Positions 50,084 through 59,092 are shown, numbered from the stretch's first letter. The stretch: DNA of 64,000 bases from Marinobacter sp. NP-4(2019) (GCF_003994855.1 NZ_CP034142.1:62001-126000); one strand, 5' to 3'. Notes: generated by a model not told the origin, from the letters alone. Numbers and translations are program-made.

Positions 50084-50157
50084 CGAGGTCCAAAAAACCT
50101 TTCGGTCAAACCCAGGCCCAACCATGGTATGTTGAAACGACAACTGGAATAACGGTT

Positions 50158-50250
50158 GGGTATGGGGGTGGTTTCTATTTTTGAGCGGACAAAGGTGTCT
50201 GAGCGCAGCGAGTTCTTTTCCGTTCAAAAATAGAAACCACCCCCGTGCCC
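50158..50250. repeat. Long hairpin E (31-bp arms) upstream of hrpB
   Basis: Arms 50158-50188 and 50220-50250 pair at 28 of 31 positions; all three exceptions would be G-U wobbles in RNA. The 31-nt loop, read on the minus strand, contains GAACTCGCTGCGCTCAGACA followed by CC, identical to hairpin D over 22 nt but in inverted orientation. The right arm ends 36 bp before the hrpB ATG. Confidence 0.92.
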
Positions 50251-50286
50251 TCCCCCAAACATCACAGTCCTGAACCAAGCGCAACC

Positions 50287-52764
50287 ATGCTCCCGATAGA
50301 CCAAATCCTCCCAGAGCTGACCGAAACCCTGGCGAACTCCACCACCGCCCTGTTGCAGGCCCCACCGGGTGCGGGCAAAACCACCCGCGTGCCCCTGGCC
50401 CTGCTGGAAGCCCCGTGGCGGGAGGACCGCAGGATCCTGATGCTGGAACCAAGGCGGCTGGCGGCACGGTCGGCGGCACGGTTCATGGCTGGCCTGCTCG
50501 GGGAAAAACCGGGGCAGACCGTTGGGTATCGCACGCGGCTGGATACCCGGGTGTCGGCTCAAACCCGCATTGAGGTCGTGACCGAGGGCATCCTGACCCG
50601 GCTGATCCAGAACGACCCGATGCTGGAGGGCTACGCCGCTGTGTTGTTCGATGAATTCCATGAACGGTCCCTGCAGGCGGATCTGGGACTGGCGCTGGTG
50701 CGGGAGTCCCAGCAGGCGTTGCGGGAGGACCTGCGGGTGCTGGTGATGTCAGCGACGCTGGATACCGCGCCCATTGCCCGGGTCCTGGAGGATGTGCCGG
50801 TGATCACCAGCGAGGGGCGGGCATTCGACGTTGATGTGCTGTATCGACCGTTGCCACGGAACGGACGGATCGCCGATCAGGTCACCGCCGTTATCCATGA
50901 AGCCCTGCGGGATCAGAACGGATCGCTACTGGTGTTTCTGCCCGGTGCTGGGGAGATCCGGCGCGTGGAGCAGCAGTTGCGGGGGCAAGTGCCGGAGAAT
51001 GTGGTGATCGCCCCGCTGTATGGCAACCTCAAATCCGAAGAGCAGGACCGTGCGATTGCGCCGGCTGCGGAAGGTCAACGCAAAGTGGTGCTGGCCACGG
51101 CCATTGCCGAGACCAGCCTGACCATCGACGGTATTCGGGTGGTGATTGACTGTGGTCAGCAGAGACGGGCCGTGTTCGACCCGAACAGCGGCATGACCCG
51201 GCTGGTAACCGGACGGGTATCAAAGGCGTCCGCCGAACAGCGCAAGGGGCGTGCCGGACGGCTGGAGCCAGGGGTGTGTTACCGGCTGTGGAGTGAATCC
51301 GAACAATTTGGTCTGGCGGATTTCACGCCGCCGGAAATACAGGAAGCGGACCTGGCACCTCTGGTACTGGAACTGGCCCAGTGGGGCGCGCGCTCGCCGG
51401 AACAGCTGGAGTGGATCGACCACCCGCCCGGGGCGCACTGGCAGCAGGCGGTGGAACTGCTGCAATGGCTGGATATGCTGGATGACGCCGGCGCCATTAC
51501 CGGGCATGGCAAGGCCGCCCGGGACATGGGGATTCATCCGCGGCTGGCCCACATGATCCTTCGCGGTCGCCAGATCGGCCATGGCTACCTCGCGGCGGAA
51601 CTGGCGGCGTTGCTGGAAGAGCGGGACTTGGCTGGACGGTCGGCGGGGGCGGACATGCAGGAACGGGTCCGAATACTTCGGGGCCAGGGGCCCGGCCATG
51701 GTGTTGACGTTGCCAGAGTGAAAGCCATTGGCAAGTCGGTGTCGCGGCTGGCCGGTGATCTGGCCCGGCCGCGCCAGTTACCCGCCGATGACGAGGTGGG
51801 TCGCCTGCTGGCCCTGGCCTACCCGGACCGGGTGGCCCGTAAACGGCGTGGCGATGCTCCGCGTTATCAGCTCAGCAATGGCCGTGGTGCTGCCCTCCGG
51901 GACGATGATCCGCTGGCCCGTCATCCGTGGCTGGCCACCGCAGAGCTGGATGGCAAGGCCAGGGAAGCCACCATCTACCTGGCCGCGCCGGTTGACCCTG
52001 CAATGTTGGAGCAGGACCTGGCCAGCCACATCCACGAACGGGAGGAGGCGGTCTGGGACGACAGCCGGGGCACCGTGGTGGCGCGCCGTGTCAGAATGCT
52101 GGGGCAACTGGTACTGGAAGAAACGGCCTTGCCGGCGCCCTCCCCGGAACTGGTGCAACAGGGCCTGCTGGCAGCGGTGCGTAAAAAGGGACTGCAAAGC
52201 CTGCACTGGACGCCGGCGGCGGAACAGTGGCGCGCCCGGGTCGCCCTGCTGGGCCGTTGTTTTCCCGGCGACTGGCCCGATGTCAGCGAGCGCTGGCTGC
52301 TGGATAACCTGGAAATCTGGCTTGCGCCATTCCTGGCGGGGATGAGCCGTTGGCGTGATCTGGAGAAGCTTGATCTGAAGCAGGCCCTCGCCAGCCTGCT
52401 GGAGTATCCGCAACAGCAGGCACTGGAGGAACTGACACCAACGCGCCTGACCATCCCCACCGGCCAGTCGGTGACGCTAGATTACACGACGGAAAACGGG
52501 CCAGTGCTGGCGGCCAAACTGCAGGCCCTGTTCGGGTGGACGGAGACCCCCCGAGTGGCTGGCGGCCGGGTCCCCGTTGTTATCCACCTGCTTTCCCCGG
52601 CCCAGCGCCCCCTGGCGGTCACCGCGGATCTGGCCAGTTTCTGGCAGAACGCCTATCCGGAGGTTCGCAAGGACATGCGTGGACGCTACCCCAAGCACCC
52701 ATGGCCGGAAGACCCGCTTATTGCCGAGGCGAGTCAGGGAACGAAAAAACGCCCTGCTCGCTGA
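50287..52764 (+). CDS. hrpB: ATP-dependent helicase HrpB
   Basis: 825 aa from ATG 50287; a GTG at 50245 lies inside hairpin E and is rejected. A DEAH-type RNA helicase: Walker A APPGAGKTTRVPLALL (Lys31), D122-E-F-H125, SATLD as motif III, ATAIAETSLTIDG as motif V and QRKGRAGRLEPG as motif VI, then HA2 and the HrpB-specific C-terminal domain ending with RYPKHPWPEDP. Its 3' end overlaps the convergent eIF2B-like gene by 47 bp. Confidence 0.96.
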   Translation: MLPIDQILPELTETLANSTTALLQAPPGAGKTTRVPLALLEAPWREDRRILMLEPRRLAARSAARFMAGLLGEKPGQTVGYRTRLDTRVSAQTRIEVVTEGILTRLIQNDPMLEGYAAVLFDEFHERSLQADLGLALVRESQQALREDLRVLVMSATLDTAPIARVLEDVPVITSEGRAFDVDVLYRPLPRNGRIADQVTAVIHEALRDQNGSLLVFLPGAGEIRRVEQQLRGQVPENVVIAPLYGNLKSEEQDRAIAPAAEGQRKVVLATAIAETSLTIDGIRVVIDCGQQRRAVFDPNSGMTRLVTGRVSKASAEQRKGRAGRLEPGVCYRLWSESEQFGLADFTPPEIQEADLAPLVLELAQWGARSPEQLEWIDHPPGAHWQQAVELLQWLDMLDDAGAITGHGKAARDMGIHPRLAHMILRGRQIGHGYLAAELAALLEERDLAGRSAGADMQERVRILRGQGPGHGVDVARVKAIGKSVSRLAGDLARPRQLPADDEVGRLLALAYPDRVARKRRGDAPRYQLSNGRGAALRDDDPLARHPWLATAELDGKAREATIYLAAPVDPAMLEQDLASHIHEREEAVWDDSRGTVVARRVRMLGQLVLEETALPAPSPELVQQGLLAAVRKKGLQSLHWTPAAEQWRARVALLGRCFPGDWPDVSERWLLDNLEIWLAPFLAGMSRWRDLEKLDLKQALASLLEYPQQQALEELTPTRLTIPTGQSVTLDYTTENGPVLAAKLQALFGWTETPRVAGGRVPVVIHLLSPAQRPLAVTADLASFWQNAYPEVRKDMRGRYPKHPWPEDPLIAEASQGTKKRPAR

Positions 52765-53569
52765 CCCTGCCGGTGATCAGGGCCTCGGGGATCGTCTCGA
52801 AATAGATATTCCGGGGCGTAATCCAGTCACCTTCTGGCGCGTGCAACTCGCTGGCCGGCATCTCCTCCAGGGTAACGTTATCGCTGGTTTGATCGCTGTG
52901 CCGGAAACTGTCCCCCAGTACCCAGAAAGGTTTGTTGTGGGAGCGGGCGGCAAGGGCGAGCAGGCGGGTCCCGCTCTTGTTGATGAAATGTCCATCCGCC
53001 AGCCAGGTATCGCAACCGGTGATCACCACATCCGCCTGTGGGACAAACAAGGCCATCTGGGCATCGGTTATCAGTGTAACCGGCACATCCATCTCGTTCA
53101 GGGCGCGAGCCAACCGATGCCCCTCCAGGCCGGGGTTGCTCTGGGTACAGATGACGGAAAATGAGCGTTGTTCGCGGACCAGCAAACGAAACAGTCCCAG
53201 CACCATTGAACTGGCGCTGTGGGTCATGATGACCGCATCGGTCGGGATCAGGTGACGGGCATGTTGCGCTATAGCCTGGCTGGCAGTTTCCAGTTCCCGG
53301 ATCACCTGATGTACTGCAATCCATGGTGTGTCCCCGTCGGCCAACCGCGAAGCCACTCTCGCCATGGCATTGCCAATCACAATCATGCTGGGGCGGGCGT
53401 TGCGGAGTTCGTCGAGCAAAGGGAGCAGGTCGGCAGGGGCGGGATCGGCCTCCCGCACAAACGCGGCCAGATCTTTCAGCGTCGCCAGAGCCAGCGCGGT
53501 GGCTCCAGACTGGTAATCCTCCCGGAGCCTTTTCAGTAGCTCCCTGGTGCTGTCTTCAAAACCGGGCAT
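52718..53569 (-). CDS. eIF2B alpha/beta/delta-like (IF-2B family) protein
   Basis: 283 aa. The N-terminal helical part and the C-terminal Rossmann-like part (VIMTHSASSMVLGLFRLLV, then TQSNPGLEGHRLARAL, then FVPQADVVITGCDTWLADG) match the IF-2B family, which includes eIF2B regulatory subunits and sugar-phosphate isomerases such as methylthioribose-1-phosphate and ribose-1,5-bisphosphate isomerase. GADxx-type text (ITGCDTW) sits at the catalytic position. The bacterial role is not known. Overlaps hrpB tail to tail. Confidence 0.82.
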   Translation of the reverse strand: MPGFEDSTRELLKRLREDYQSGATALALATLKDLAAFVREADPAPADLLPLLDELRNARPSMIVIGNAMARVASRLADGDTPWIAVHQVIRELETASQAIAQHARHLIPTDAVIMTHSASSMVLGLFRLLVREQRSFSVICTQSNPGLEGHRLARALNEMDVPVTLITDAQMALFVPQADVVITGCDTWLADGHFINKSGTRLLALAARSHNKPFWVLGDSFRHSDQTSDNVTLEEMPASELHAPEGDWITPRNIYFETIPEALITGRVSEQGVFSFPDSPRQ

Positions 53570-53706
53570 GGCTGCTGCTACCCCTTACCTTTGCAATTCA
53601 AGGGTAGCAGCGGAAGAGCCGGTTGTCCGCGAGCCCGCCAAAAACAGCTTGCCAACCCCCGGGGGCTGTATAAAATGCGAGCAACTCAGCCGCGTCCCCA
53701 CCCTCA

Positions 53707-54525
53707 ATGAAACTGGTTTCCTTTGATATTTTCCGAACCCTGGGCTTTCCCAACACTACCGTTCTCAAGCCGGAGCAGTTCCTGCACCACAAGGAACTTC
53801 TGAAAGAAGCGGACTGGGTGCTGTTTCCGGAGTACTGGCAGCTCAATGCCCTGGTATACGGCCTCAAGTGCCGGGTGTTTCCGAGCATTGCCAGCTATCG
53901 TATCGGCCACGACAAAGTGGAAATGACCCGGGCCTTCCAGGCCGTTGCGCCGCAACACACCCCCTGGACCATGATTGAAGCCAACGGCCCCCGCGAGCGG
54001 GAGCTGGTCTGGGAGACCATGGTGCATCCGTTTGTGGCGAAACTGCCGAAGGCCAGCATGGGCGAAGGAGTCTGGCTGATTGAGACTCGGGAAGACTGGC
54101 GCCGCTACTGTGAACGCACCGATGTGCTGTATGCCCAGGAATACCTGCCGCTGGACCGGGATGCGCGGGTGGTGGTTGTCGGCGACCGTGTTTTGACTGC
54201 CTATTGGCGAACCCAGGCGGATCAGGGTTTTTACAACAACGTTGCCAGGGGCGGTCGTATCGACACCAGCCCGGTGCCGTCGGTGATGACGGACCTGGCG
54301 TTACGTCTGGCGAAGGATCTGGAGGTGGACCACGCAGGTTTCGACATCGCCCTGGTGGAAGGCTATCCCTATGTCCTCGAGTTCAACCGGTTGTTTGGCA
54401 ACCAGGGTCTGGGTCAGGGCAGCGAGTTGCAGCAAGCCATACTCGACTATTTGCACTGTCAGACCGAGCCGAAAGATCCCGATGGTCCAACGGATCCGAC
54501 ACCGCTCTGGCCAGTGGCAGTCTAG
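53707..54525 (+). CDS. RimK-like ATP-grasp protein
   Basis: 272 aa. An ATP-grasp fold is suggested by HPFVAKLPKASMGEGVWLIE (the nucleotide-binding Lys and glycine loop), LYAQEYLPLDRDARVVVVGD and the magnesium-binding end DIALVEGYPYVLEFNRLFG (E-x-N). It is related to RimK/glutathione synthetase-type ligases that join an amino acid to a carboxylate. Substrate unknown. It stands between divergent and tandem genes without an operon partner; a terminator follows at 54615. Confidence 0.82.
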   Translation: MKLVSFDIFRTLGFPNTTVLKPEQFLHHKELLKEADWVLFPEYWQLNALVYGLKCRVFPSIASYRIGHDKVEMTRAFQAVAPQHTPWTMIEANGPRERELVWETMVHPFVAKLPKASMGEGVWLIETREDWRRYCERTDVLYAQEYLPLDRDARVVVVGDRVLTAYWRTQADQGFYNNVARGGRIDTSPVPSVMTDLALRLAKDLEVDHAGFDIALVEGYPYVLEFNRLFGNQGLGQGSELQQAILDYLHCQTEPKDPDGPTDPTPLWPVAV

Positions 54526-54614
54526 CGGCATACAAGTCTGGGGCCGGCGGTCCGGTTATGGGTAGATATGCTGATATCCGGCTTAGGGAAAAAGCCCGAT
54601 GATCGCGCCAATCC

Positions 54615-54650
54615 CGGGGGGCTGCAGCCAGGCTGTAGCGCCCCTTTTTT
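54615..54650 (+). terminator. Rho-independent terminator before the decarboxylase gene
   Basis: GCTGCA-GCCAGGC-TGTAGC extended by G/C pairs on both sides and followed by six T. It ends transcription of the ATP-grasp gene; being 35 bp before the decarboxylase start, it could also act as an attenuator. Confidence 0.75.
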
Positions 54651-54684
54651 ATGCCTGTTTGCCCGCTGGAGGGAAACACCATCC

Positions 54685-55860
54685 ATGACCGAGTCCGCCA
54701 ACGCCCACATTGCTGATTACTACGATGCCGAGACCTTTGCCCGTATCAAGGCCTTTTCCGATACCAGGGAAACCCCGTGTGTGGTGATCGATACCGCCAC
54801 CATTGACCGTCAGTACGACGAACTGGTGGAAGGTTTCCCATACGCCAAAGTTTACTATGCGGTTAAGGCCAACCCGGCCCCGCAGATCTTGACCATGCTG
54901 CGTGACAAGGGGGCTTGCTTTGATATTGCGTCGGTCTATGAGCTGGACAAGGTCATGGCGCTGGGTGTGACCGGTGAGCGTATCAGCTATGGCAACACCA
55001 TCAAGAAGGCTCGGGACATCCGCACCTTCTTCGAGAAGGGCGTTCGCCTGTTCGCTACCGATTCCGAGGCGGACCTGCGCAACATCGCCAAGGCAGCGCC
55101 GGGCTCGAAGGTGTATGTGCGCATTCTGACCGAAGGCACTCTGACGGCGGACTGGCCCCTGTCCCGCAAGTTCGGTTGCCAGACCGACATGGCCATGGAC
55201 CTGCTGATCCTGGCCCGCGACCTGGGCCTGGTGCCCTACGGCGTGTCTTTCCACGTGGGTTCCCAGCAACGGGAGATCGGCGCATGGGATGCGGCCCTGG
55301 GTAAGGTCAAGGTGATTTTCGAGCGCCTGAAGGAAGAAGACGGCATCGAACTGAAGATGATCAACATGGGCGGTGGTTTCCCGGCCAACTACATCACCCG
55401 TACCAACGAGCTGAAAGTATATGCGGAAGAAATCGCCCGTTTTCTCCATGAAGACTTTGGTGACGACCTGCCGGAGATCATTATTGAGCCGGGCCGTTCG
55501 CTGATTTCCAATGCCGGTGTGCTGGTCAGTGAAGTCGTGCTGATTTCCCGTAAATCACGGACCGCCCTGCACCGCTGGGTGTATACGGATGTGGGTAAGT
55601 TTTCGGGACTGATCGAGACCCTCGACGAGTCCATCAAGTTCCCGATCTGGACCGAAAAATCCGGTGAAGGCGAAGACTGTGTCATCGCCGGCCCGACCTG
55701 CGACAGTGCGGATATCATGTATGAGCATCACAAGTATCCGCTGCCTTTGAATCTGGCTATTGGCGACCGGATGTACTGGCTCTCTACCGGTGCGTATACG
55801 ACGACCTACAGCGCTGTGGAGTTCAATGGTTTCCCTCCGCTGAAGGACTATTACATCTAG
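54685..55860 (+). CDS. Ornithine/lysine decarboxylase (fold type III, PLP)
   Basis: 391 aa from ATG 54685 (GGAGGG site); the upstream in-frame start lies in the terminator and is rejected. Makes putrescine or cadaverine. The PLP lysine is Lys61 (YYAVKANPAPQ), phosphate loop MGGGFPANY and EPGRSLISNAG, and active-site Cys339 (GPTCDSADI). It resembles the short, alanine-racemase-fold decarboxylases of Pseudomonas (SpeC, PA4519) rather than the large E. coli enzyme. Hairpin F follows 10 bp after the stop. Confidence 0.92.
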   Translation: MTESANAHIADYYDAETFARIKAFSDTRETPCVVIDTATIDRQYDELVEGFPYAKVYYAVKANPAPQILTMLRDKGACFDIASVYELDKVMALGVTGERISYGNTIKKARDIRTFFEKGVRLFATDSEADLRNIAKAAPGSKVYVRILTEGTLTADWPLSRKFGCQTDMAMDLLILARDLGLVPYGVSFHVGSQQREIGAWDAALGKVKVIFERLKEEDGIELKMINMGGGFPANYITRTNELKVYAEEIARFLHEDFGDDLPEIIIEPGRSLISNAGVLVSEVVLISRKSRTALHRWVYTDVGKFSGLIETLDESIKFPIWTEKSGEGEDCVIAGPTCDSADIMYEHHKYPLPLNLAIGDRMYWLSTGAYTTTYSAVEFNGFPPLKDYYI

Positions 55861-55870
55861 TTGGGAGTCG

Positions 55871-55964
55871 GGCCGCGGGGCGGGGTGTCTTTTCCTCTGG
55901 GAAAAATAACTCGCTTTGCTCAGACATCTTTTTCCCGGCGGGAAAGACACCCCGCCCCACGGCC
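55871..55964. repeat. Long hairpin F (24-25-bp arms)
   Basis: Arms 55871-55895 and 55941-55964 pair with one bulge and one mismatch (GGCCGCGGGGCGGGG...). An inner stem GGGAAAAA / TTTTTCCC encloses TAACTCGCTTTGCTCAGACA, the same core as D and E with GC changed to TT. It lies between the convergent decarboxylase and MFS genes. Confidence 0.92.
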
Positions 55965-55999
55965 TTTCGGCCAATGGTGGGGGCGTCGTTTTGTAAGGG

Positions 56000-57202
56000 T
56001 CAGCTTTCGGGCTGGCCCTTTTGTTTTTTCAGATCCAGAGTGAAGGCCAGGGGCAGGACCAGCAGGCTGTAGGTGATCATCACCATCAGCGCGTGGCGGA
56101 CGTCGCCGGTCCAGTCGGCCAGGACGCCGCCGAGCATGGGTATGGAGAAGGCCAGGGTGTAACCCACCAGGAAGGTGCCGGCGGAAAGCCGCCCGGTTTC
56201 TTCGGAAGGCATGACCAGCGGCGGCACGGCAACCAGCAGGATCAGCAGGATGCCGGCGGTGAAGCTCATCAGGGTGGCGCTGGCGATGGTCCACCAGCCG
56301 CTGAACGCTATGGTGCCCACGGTGCCGATGATGCTGATGGCGGCCATGATGATGATCAACGAACGGCGTCCTACCCAGTACTTTGCCATTTTCAGCATGA
56401 CCAATGAAGCGAATACCTGGGCGATGTTGTACCAGAACAGGGCTTCGGAGAGCTTTTCGAAGTGTCCCTGCTGCTCCAGCAGGTTACCCATATAGGCATT
56501 CAGTCCGAAGAACAGGGAGCCGGAGAGTCCCAGCAGCAGGCCGACCCTGAGGGTGAGCGGGTTGCTCCAGTCCGGCAACCAGGCCATTTTGCGAACGGGG
56601 CGGGCGCGGTCCCGCCTGGGCAGGAACAAGGCAGCGGCGACCAGTAGAGCCGGCAGCGACCAGGCCAGCATGGTGGCGCGCCAGCTGTTGTCGAGGATCG
56701 GCATCAGCACCGGCAAGGTAATGCCGGCGCCAATAAATTCGCCCATCAGCATGCCGTTCATGTAGATGGCGGAGCCCAGGGCCAGGTGGTGAGGTTCCAG
56801 CCAGCGTGGCAGCAGGGCGGGCAGGGCCGGTTGCATCATGGCGACGCCAAGGCCCATGACTGCGCTGGCAATCATCAGCGTGAAGGTGTCCGGCACCAGG
56901 CCACGCCCGGCGGAACCGATGACCATGATCAGCATGGCCAGCGCCAGGGTGTTGCGCGGGCCGATGCGGGCGATGGCCAGGGAGCCGGGCATGGAGCCGA
57001 TAGCCAGCATCAGGATCGGTAAGGTGGTCAGGGCACCGGTCAGTGCCTGGGACAGGGCCAGCTCGTCACCGATGAAGGGCGCCAGTGGTGGTGCGACGAG
57101 TATCGGTATGCGCAGGTAGACACCGGCGAGCCAAAGCAACACCGCCACCGGAAGCAGCTTTGCCTGCGGTGGCGGTGTGGTGGTGCCTGAGAGTTCAGCC
57201 AC
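56000..57202 (-). CDS. MFS transporter, CynX/NimT-like
   Basis: 400 aa, twelve helices, GTG start. YLRIPILVAPPLAPFIGDEL and MPGSLAIARIGPRNTLALAM are like the CynX/NimT branch, whose members move cyanate, 2-nitroimidazole or other small compounds. It starts 11 bp after ectC on the same strand, so the two are probably one operon, and a link to compatible solute movement is possible. Substrate unproven. Confidence 0.88.
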   Translation of the reverse strand: MAELSGTTTPPPQAKLLPVAVLLWLAGVYLRIPILVAPPLAPFIGDELALSQALTGALTTLPILMLAIGSMPGSLAIARIGPRNTLALAMLIMVIGSAGRGLVPDTFTLMIASAVMGLGVAMMQPALPALLPRWLEPHHLALGSAIYMNGMLMGEFIGAGITLPVLMPILDNSWRATMLAWSLPALLVAAALFLPRRDRARPVRKMAWLPDWSNPLTLRVGLLLGLSGSLFFGLNAYMGNLLEQQGHFEKLSEALFWYNIAQVFASLVMLKMAKYWVGRRSLIIIMAAISIIGTVGTIAFSGWWTIASATLMSFTAGILLILLVAVPPLVMPSEETGRLSAGTFLVGYTLAFSIPMLGGVLADWTGDVRHALMVMITYSLLVLPLAFTLDLKKQKGQPES

Positions 57203-57213
57203 GGTGGCGGGGC

Positions 57214-57609
57214 TTAAATATCGCTGGTATCCAGGGTGTAAGCACCGTCTTCGTCATGGACTTCGCGACCGGTAACGGGCGGGTTGAAGGCGCAGATCAG
57301 GCGCATGTCTTCGGTGCCGCCACGGAGGGTATGAGGGTCGTTCTTGTCCAGCGCGTACAGGGTCCCGTCGGAAATCTCGTGGGTTTCGCCGGTCTCCTTG
57401 TCGGTAATGGTGCCGTTACCGGCAACGCAGTACACCGCTTCAAGGTGGTTCTTGTACCAGAGATTCAGTTCGGCTCCGGCAGGGATAATGGTCTCGTGGA
57501 ACGAAAATCCCATGCCGTCCTTCTTGAGCAGCATGCGGCGACTCGTCCAGCCCGGCCCGGTCACTTCCCGCTCGGTGCCGATAATGTCCTCAACTCGTAC
57601 AATTTTCAT
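57214..57609 (-). CDS. ectC: Ectoine synthase EctC (solitary)
   Basis: 131 aa, a cupin that closes the ring of N-gamma-acetyl-diaminobutyrate to make ectoine. MKIVRVEDIIGTEREVTGPG, NLWYKNHLEAVYCVAGNGTI and LYALDKNDPHTLRGG are EctC marks, including the iron-site Glu, Tyr and His. Family length is normal. No ectA or ectB is adjacent; an MFS gene follows. Such solitary EctC proteins are known in other bacteria. The complete pathway could be elsewhere in the genome. GAGGG precedes the ATG. Confidence 0.93.
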   Translation of the reverse strand: MKIVRVEDIIGTEREVTGPGWTSRRMLLKKDGMGFSFHETIIPAGAELNLWYKNHLEAVYCVAGNGTITDKETGETHEISDGTLYALDKNDPHTLRGGTEDMRLICAFNPPVTGREVHDEDGAYTLDTSDI

Positions 57610-57659
57610 ACTTATCCCTCATTTTTTGATGGAGCAGTCTTTTAGTATACACATCCCGG

Positions 57660-59090
57660 TCAGGTCCGGTTCAACCTCCAATCGTCGTAAACCGTCATCG
57701 CCTGCTCTATGGCGGCGGCAAATGTAACCCGCTGACGGTCGTCGGGTGTTTTGCGTTTACGGCACCGGTCGAAGGCCTTCTGGATGTCCTGGCGGCTTTT
57801 CCGGTCCAGGTTTTCCAGCCAGTGACTATCGGCTGGTGCCAGGTCAAGCTGATCGCGGCCGGCATGGTTGCGGTGGCTGATATGCCACCAGTGATCCACG
57901 GCACGCCCCAATACAACATAGCCGAACTGGCTGTCCTGTACAGGGCCGAAGGTGGCGGTTTTCAGCCCGTCCCGGAGGGCACCGATTTTCAGCGCCGGCA
58001 GTGCCAGCCGATCGCCATAGAAATAACTGCCGGCGGCGCCCAGAATCCCGCCCACCAGGGCACCGGTGCCCAGCGATGAACCAAAGGTCAGCGCGTCGAT
58101 GCCGGCACCACCAACGGCGCCCGCACCAAAGCCCGCGGTGGCCAGGTAACGCCGGCTGACAGCCCAGGCACGACGGCTGTCTTCACTGAACAGGTCGTGG
58201 TCGCTGTGCCATTCCAGTTCTGCCTCCTGACGCTGAATCCGTTTGTGCTGGTACAGGTGTTCAACGGAGACCCGCAGGGTCTGTTCACGTCGACGCTGGT
58301 GCTGGTACCAACTGCGCCTGAGCGTTTCCGCCAGGGCCTGTTCGCTGGTCTCCGTGGCCTGATTGGTCGTCAGGGTGCGTTTTTCCTGATACGACATCAT
58401 GTCTTCCAGGGCTTTGGCAATCAGCCGGGCGGCCTGGATTTTCCGCTGCCTGCGCTGGTCTGCGAGAAAACCGGTGGCCTGCTCCAGGGGCGACTCCCAG
58501 GTGGGCTCCAGTTGGCCGAATGCCCGCAACAGGCTGAGATGTTGGTCAAAATGCGCGCGAACAGCGTCAAACTTGCGGACAACCTGAAAGAACTGGCCAA
58601 GTGCCGCCTGCCAGGCACTGCTGTAATCGTCCGGGCCAATGCTGTTAATCAAGGCCAGGCTGGGGCGACCGGTCCAGCGCAGGATGGTCATTTCCGCTTC
58701 GTGTTCCGCACTGTAGGGCACCGAACCGTCGACCACGTAGATGATACCGGCGCCCTCGACCAGTGGTGTCAGCAGTTCGCACTCGTCCGTGAAGCGGGGG
58801 TCGTCCCGGTGTTGGGTTACGAAAGCGGCGACGGTTTCAGCCCGGTCCGAGGCGGACATGCTATGGGCGTCCAGCCATTCCAGGACCCGCCGAGGACGCT
58901 GGAACCCCGGGGTATCCACCAGCGTGTAGAGGGTTCTGCCGTCCACGGTTAACGGATAGGCCTGACGCTGGCGGGTGGTGCCTGGCTCCAGGGCAATGGC
59001 GATGGCGTCGTTCTGGGACAGGGTCGCCACCACGCTGGACTTGCCTTTGTTGGGGTGGCCGACCACCGCAAAAACCGGGGCGTTATCCAT
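57660..59090 (-). CDS. GTPase with DUF3482 domain
   Basis: 476 aa from ATG 59090; the longer frame overlaps the upstream gene and is rejected. P-loop GHPNKGKSSV (residues 11-20), DTPGF as the G3 motif, then a helical region with many basic residues, glycine-rich membrane-like segments (FGAGAVGGAGIDALTFGSSL) and the DUF3482 end. It is partnered with the DUF2868 gene just upstream. The pair is conserved in gammaproteobacteria with unknown role. Confidence 0.9.
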   Translation of the reverse strand: MDNAPVFAVVGHPNKGKSSVVATLSQNDAIAIALEPGTTRQRQAYPLTVDGRTLYTLVDTPGFQRPRRVLEWLDAHSMSASDRAETVAAFVTQHRDDPRFTDECELLTPLVEGAGIIYVVDGSVPYSAEHEAEMTILRWTGRPSLALINSIGPDDYSSAWQAALGQFFQVVRKFDAVRAHFDQHLSLLRAFGQLEPTWESPLEQATGFLADQRRQRKIQAARLIAKALEDMMSYQEKRTLTTNQATETSEQALAETLRRSWYQHQRRREQTLRVSVEHLYQHKRIQRQEAELEWHSDHDLFSEDSRRAWAVSRRYLATAGFGAGAVGGAGIDALTFGSSLGTGALVGGILGAAGSYFYGDRLALPALKIGALRDGLKTATFGPVQDSQFGYVVLGRAVDHWWHISHRNHAGRDQLDLAPADSHWLENLDRKSRQDIQKAFDRCRKRKTPDDRQRVTFAAAIEQAMTVYDDWRLNRT

Positions 59091-59092
59091 GG

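Larger units (their letters stand above)
49829..50286. other. Hairpin-rich intergenic region before hrpB
   Basis: 458 bp with no gene but three hairpins: D (49860-49953), a shorter one (50032-50083) and E (50158-50250). Most of this region is self-complementary. Confidence 0.8.
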
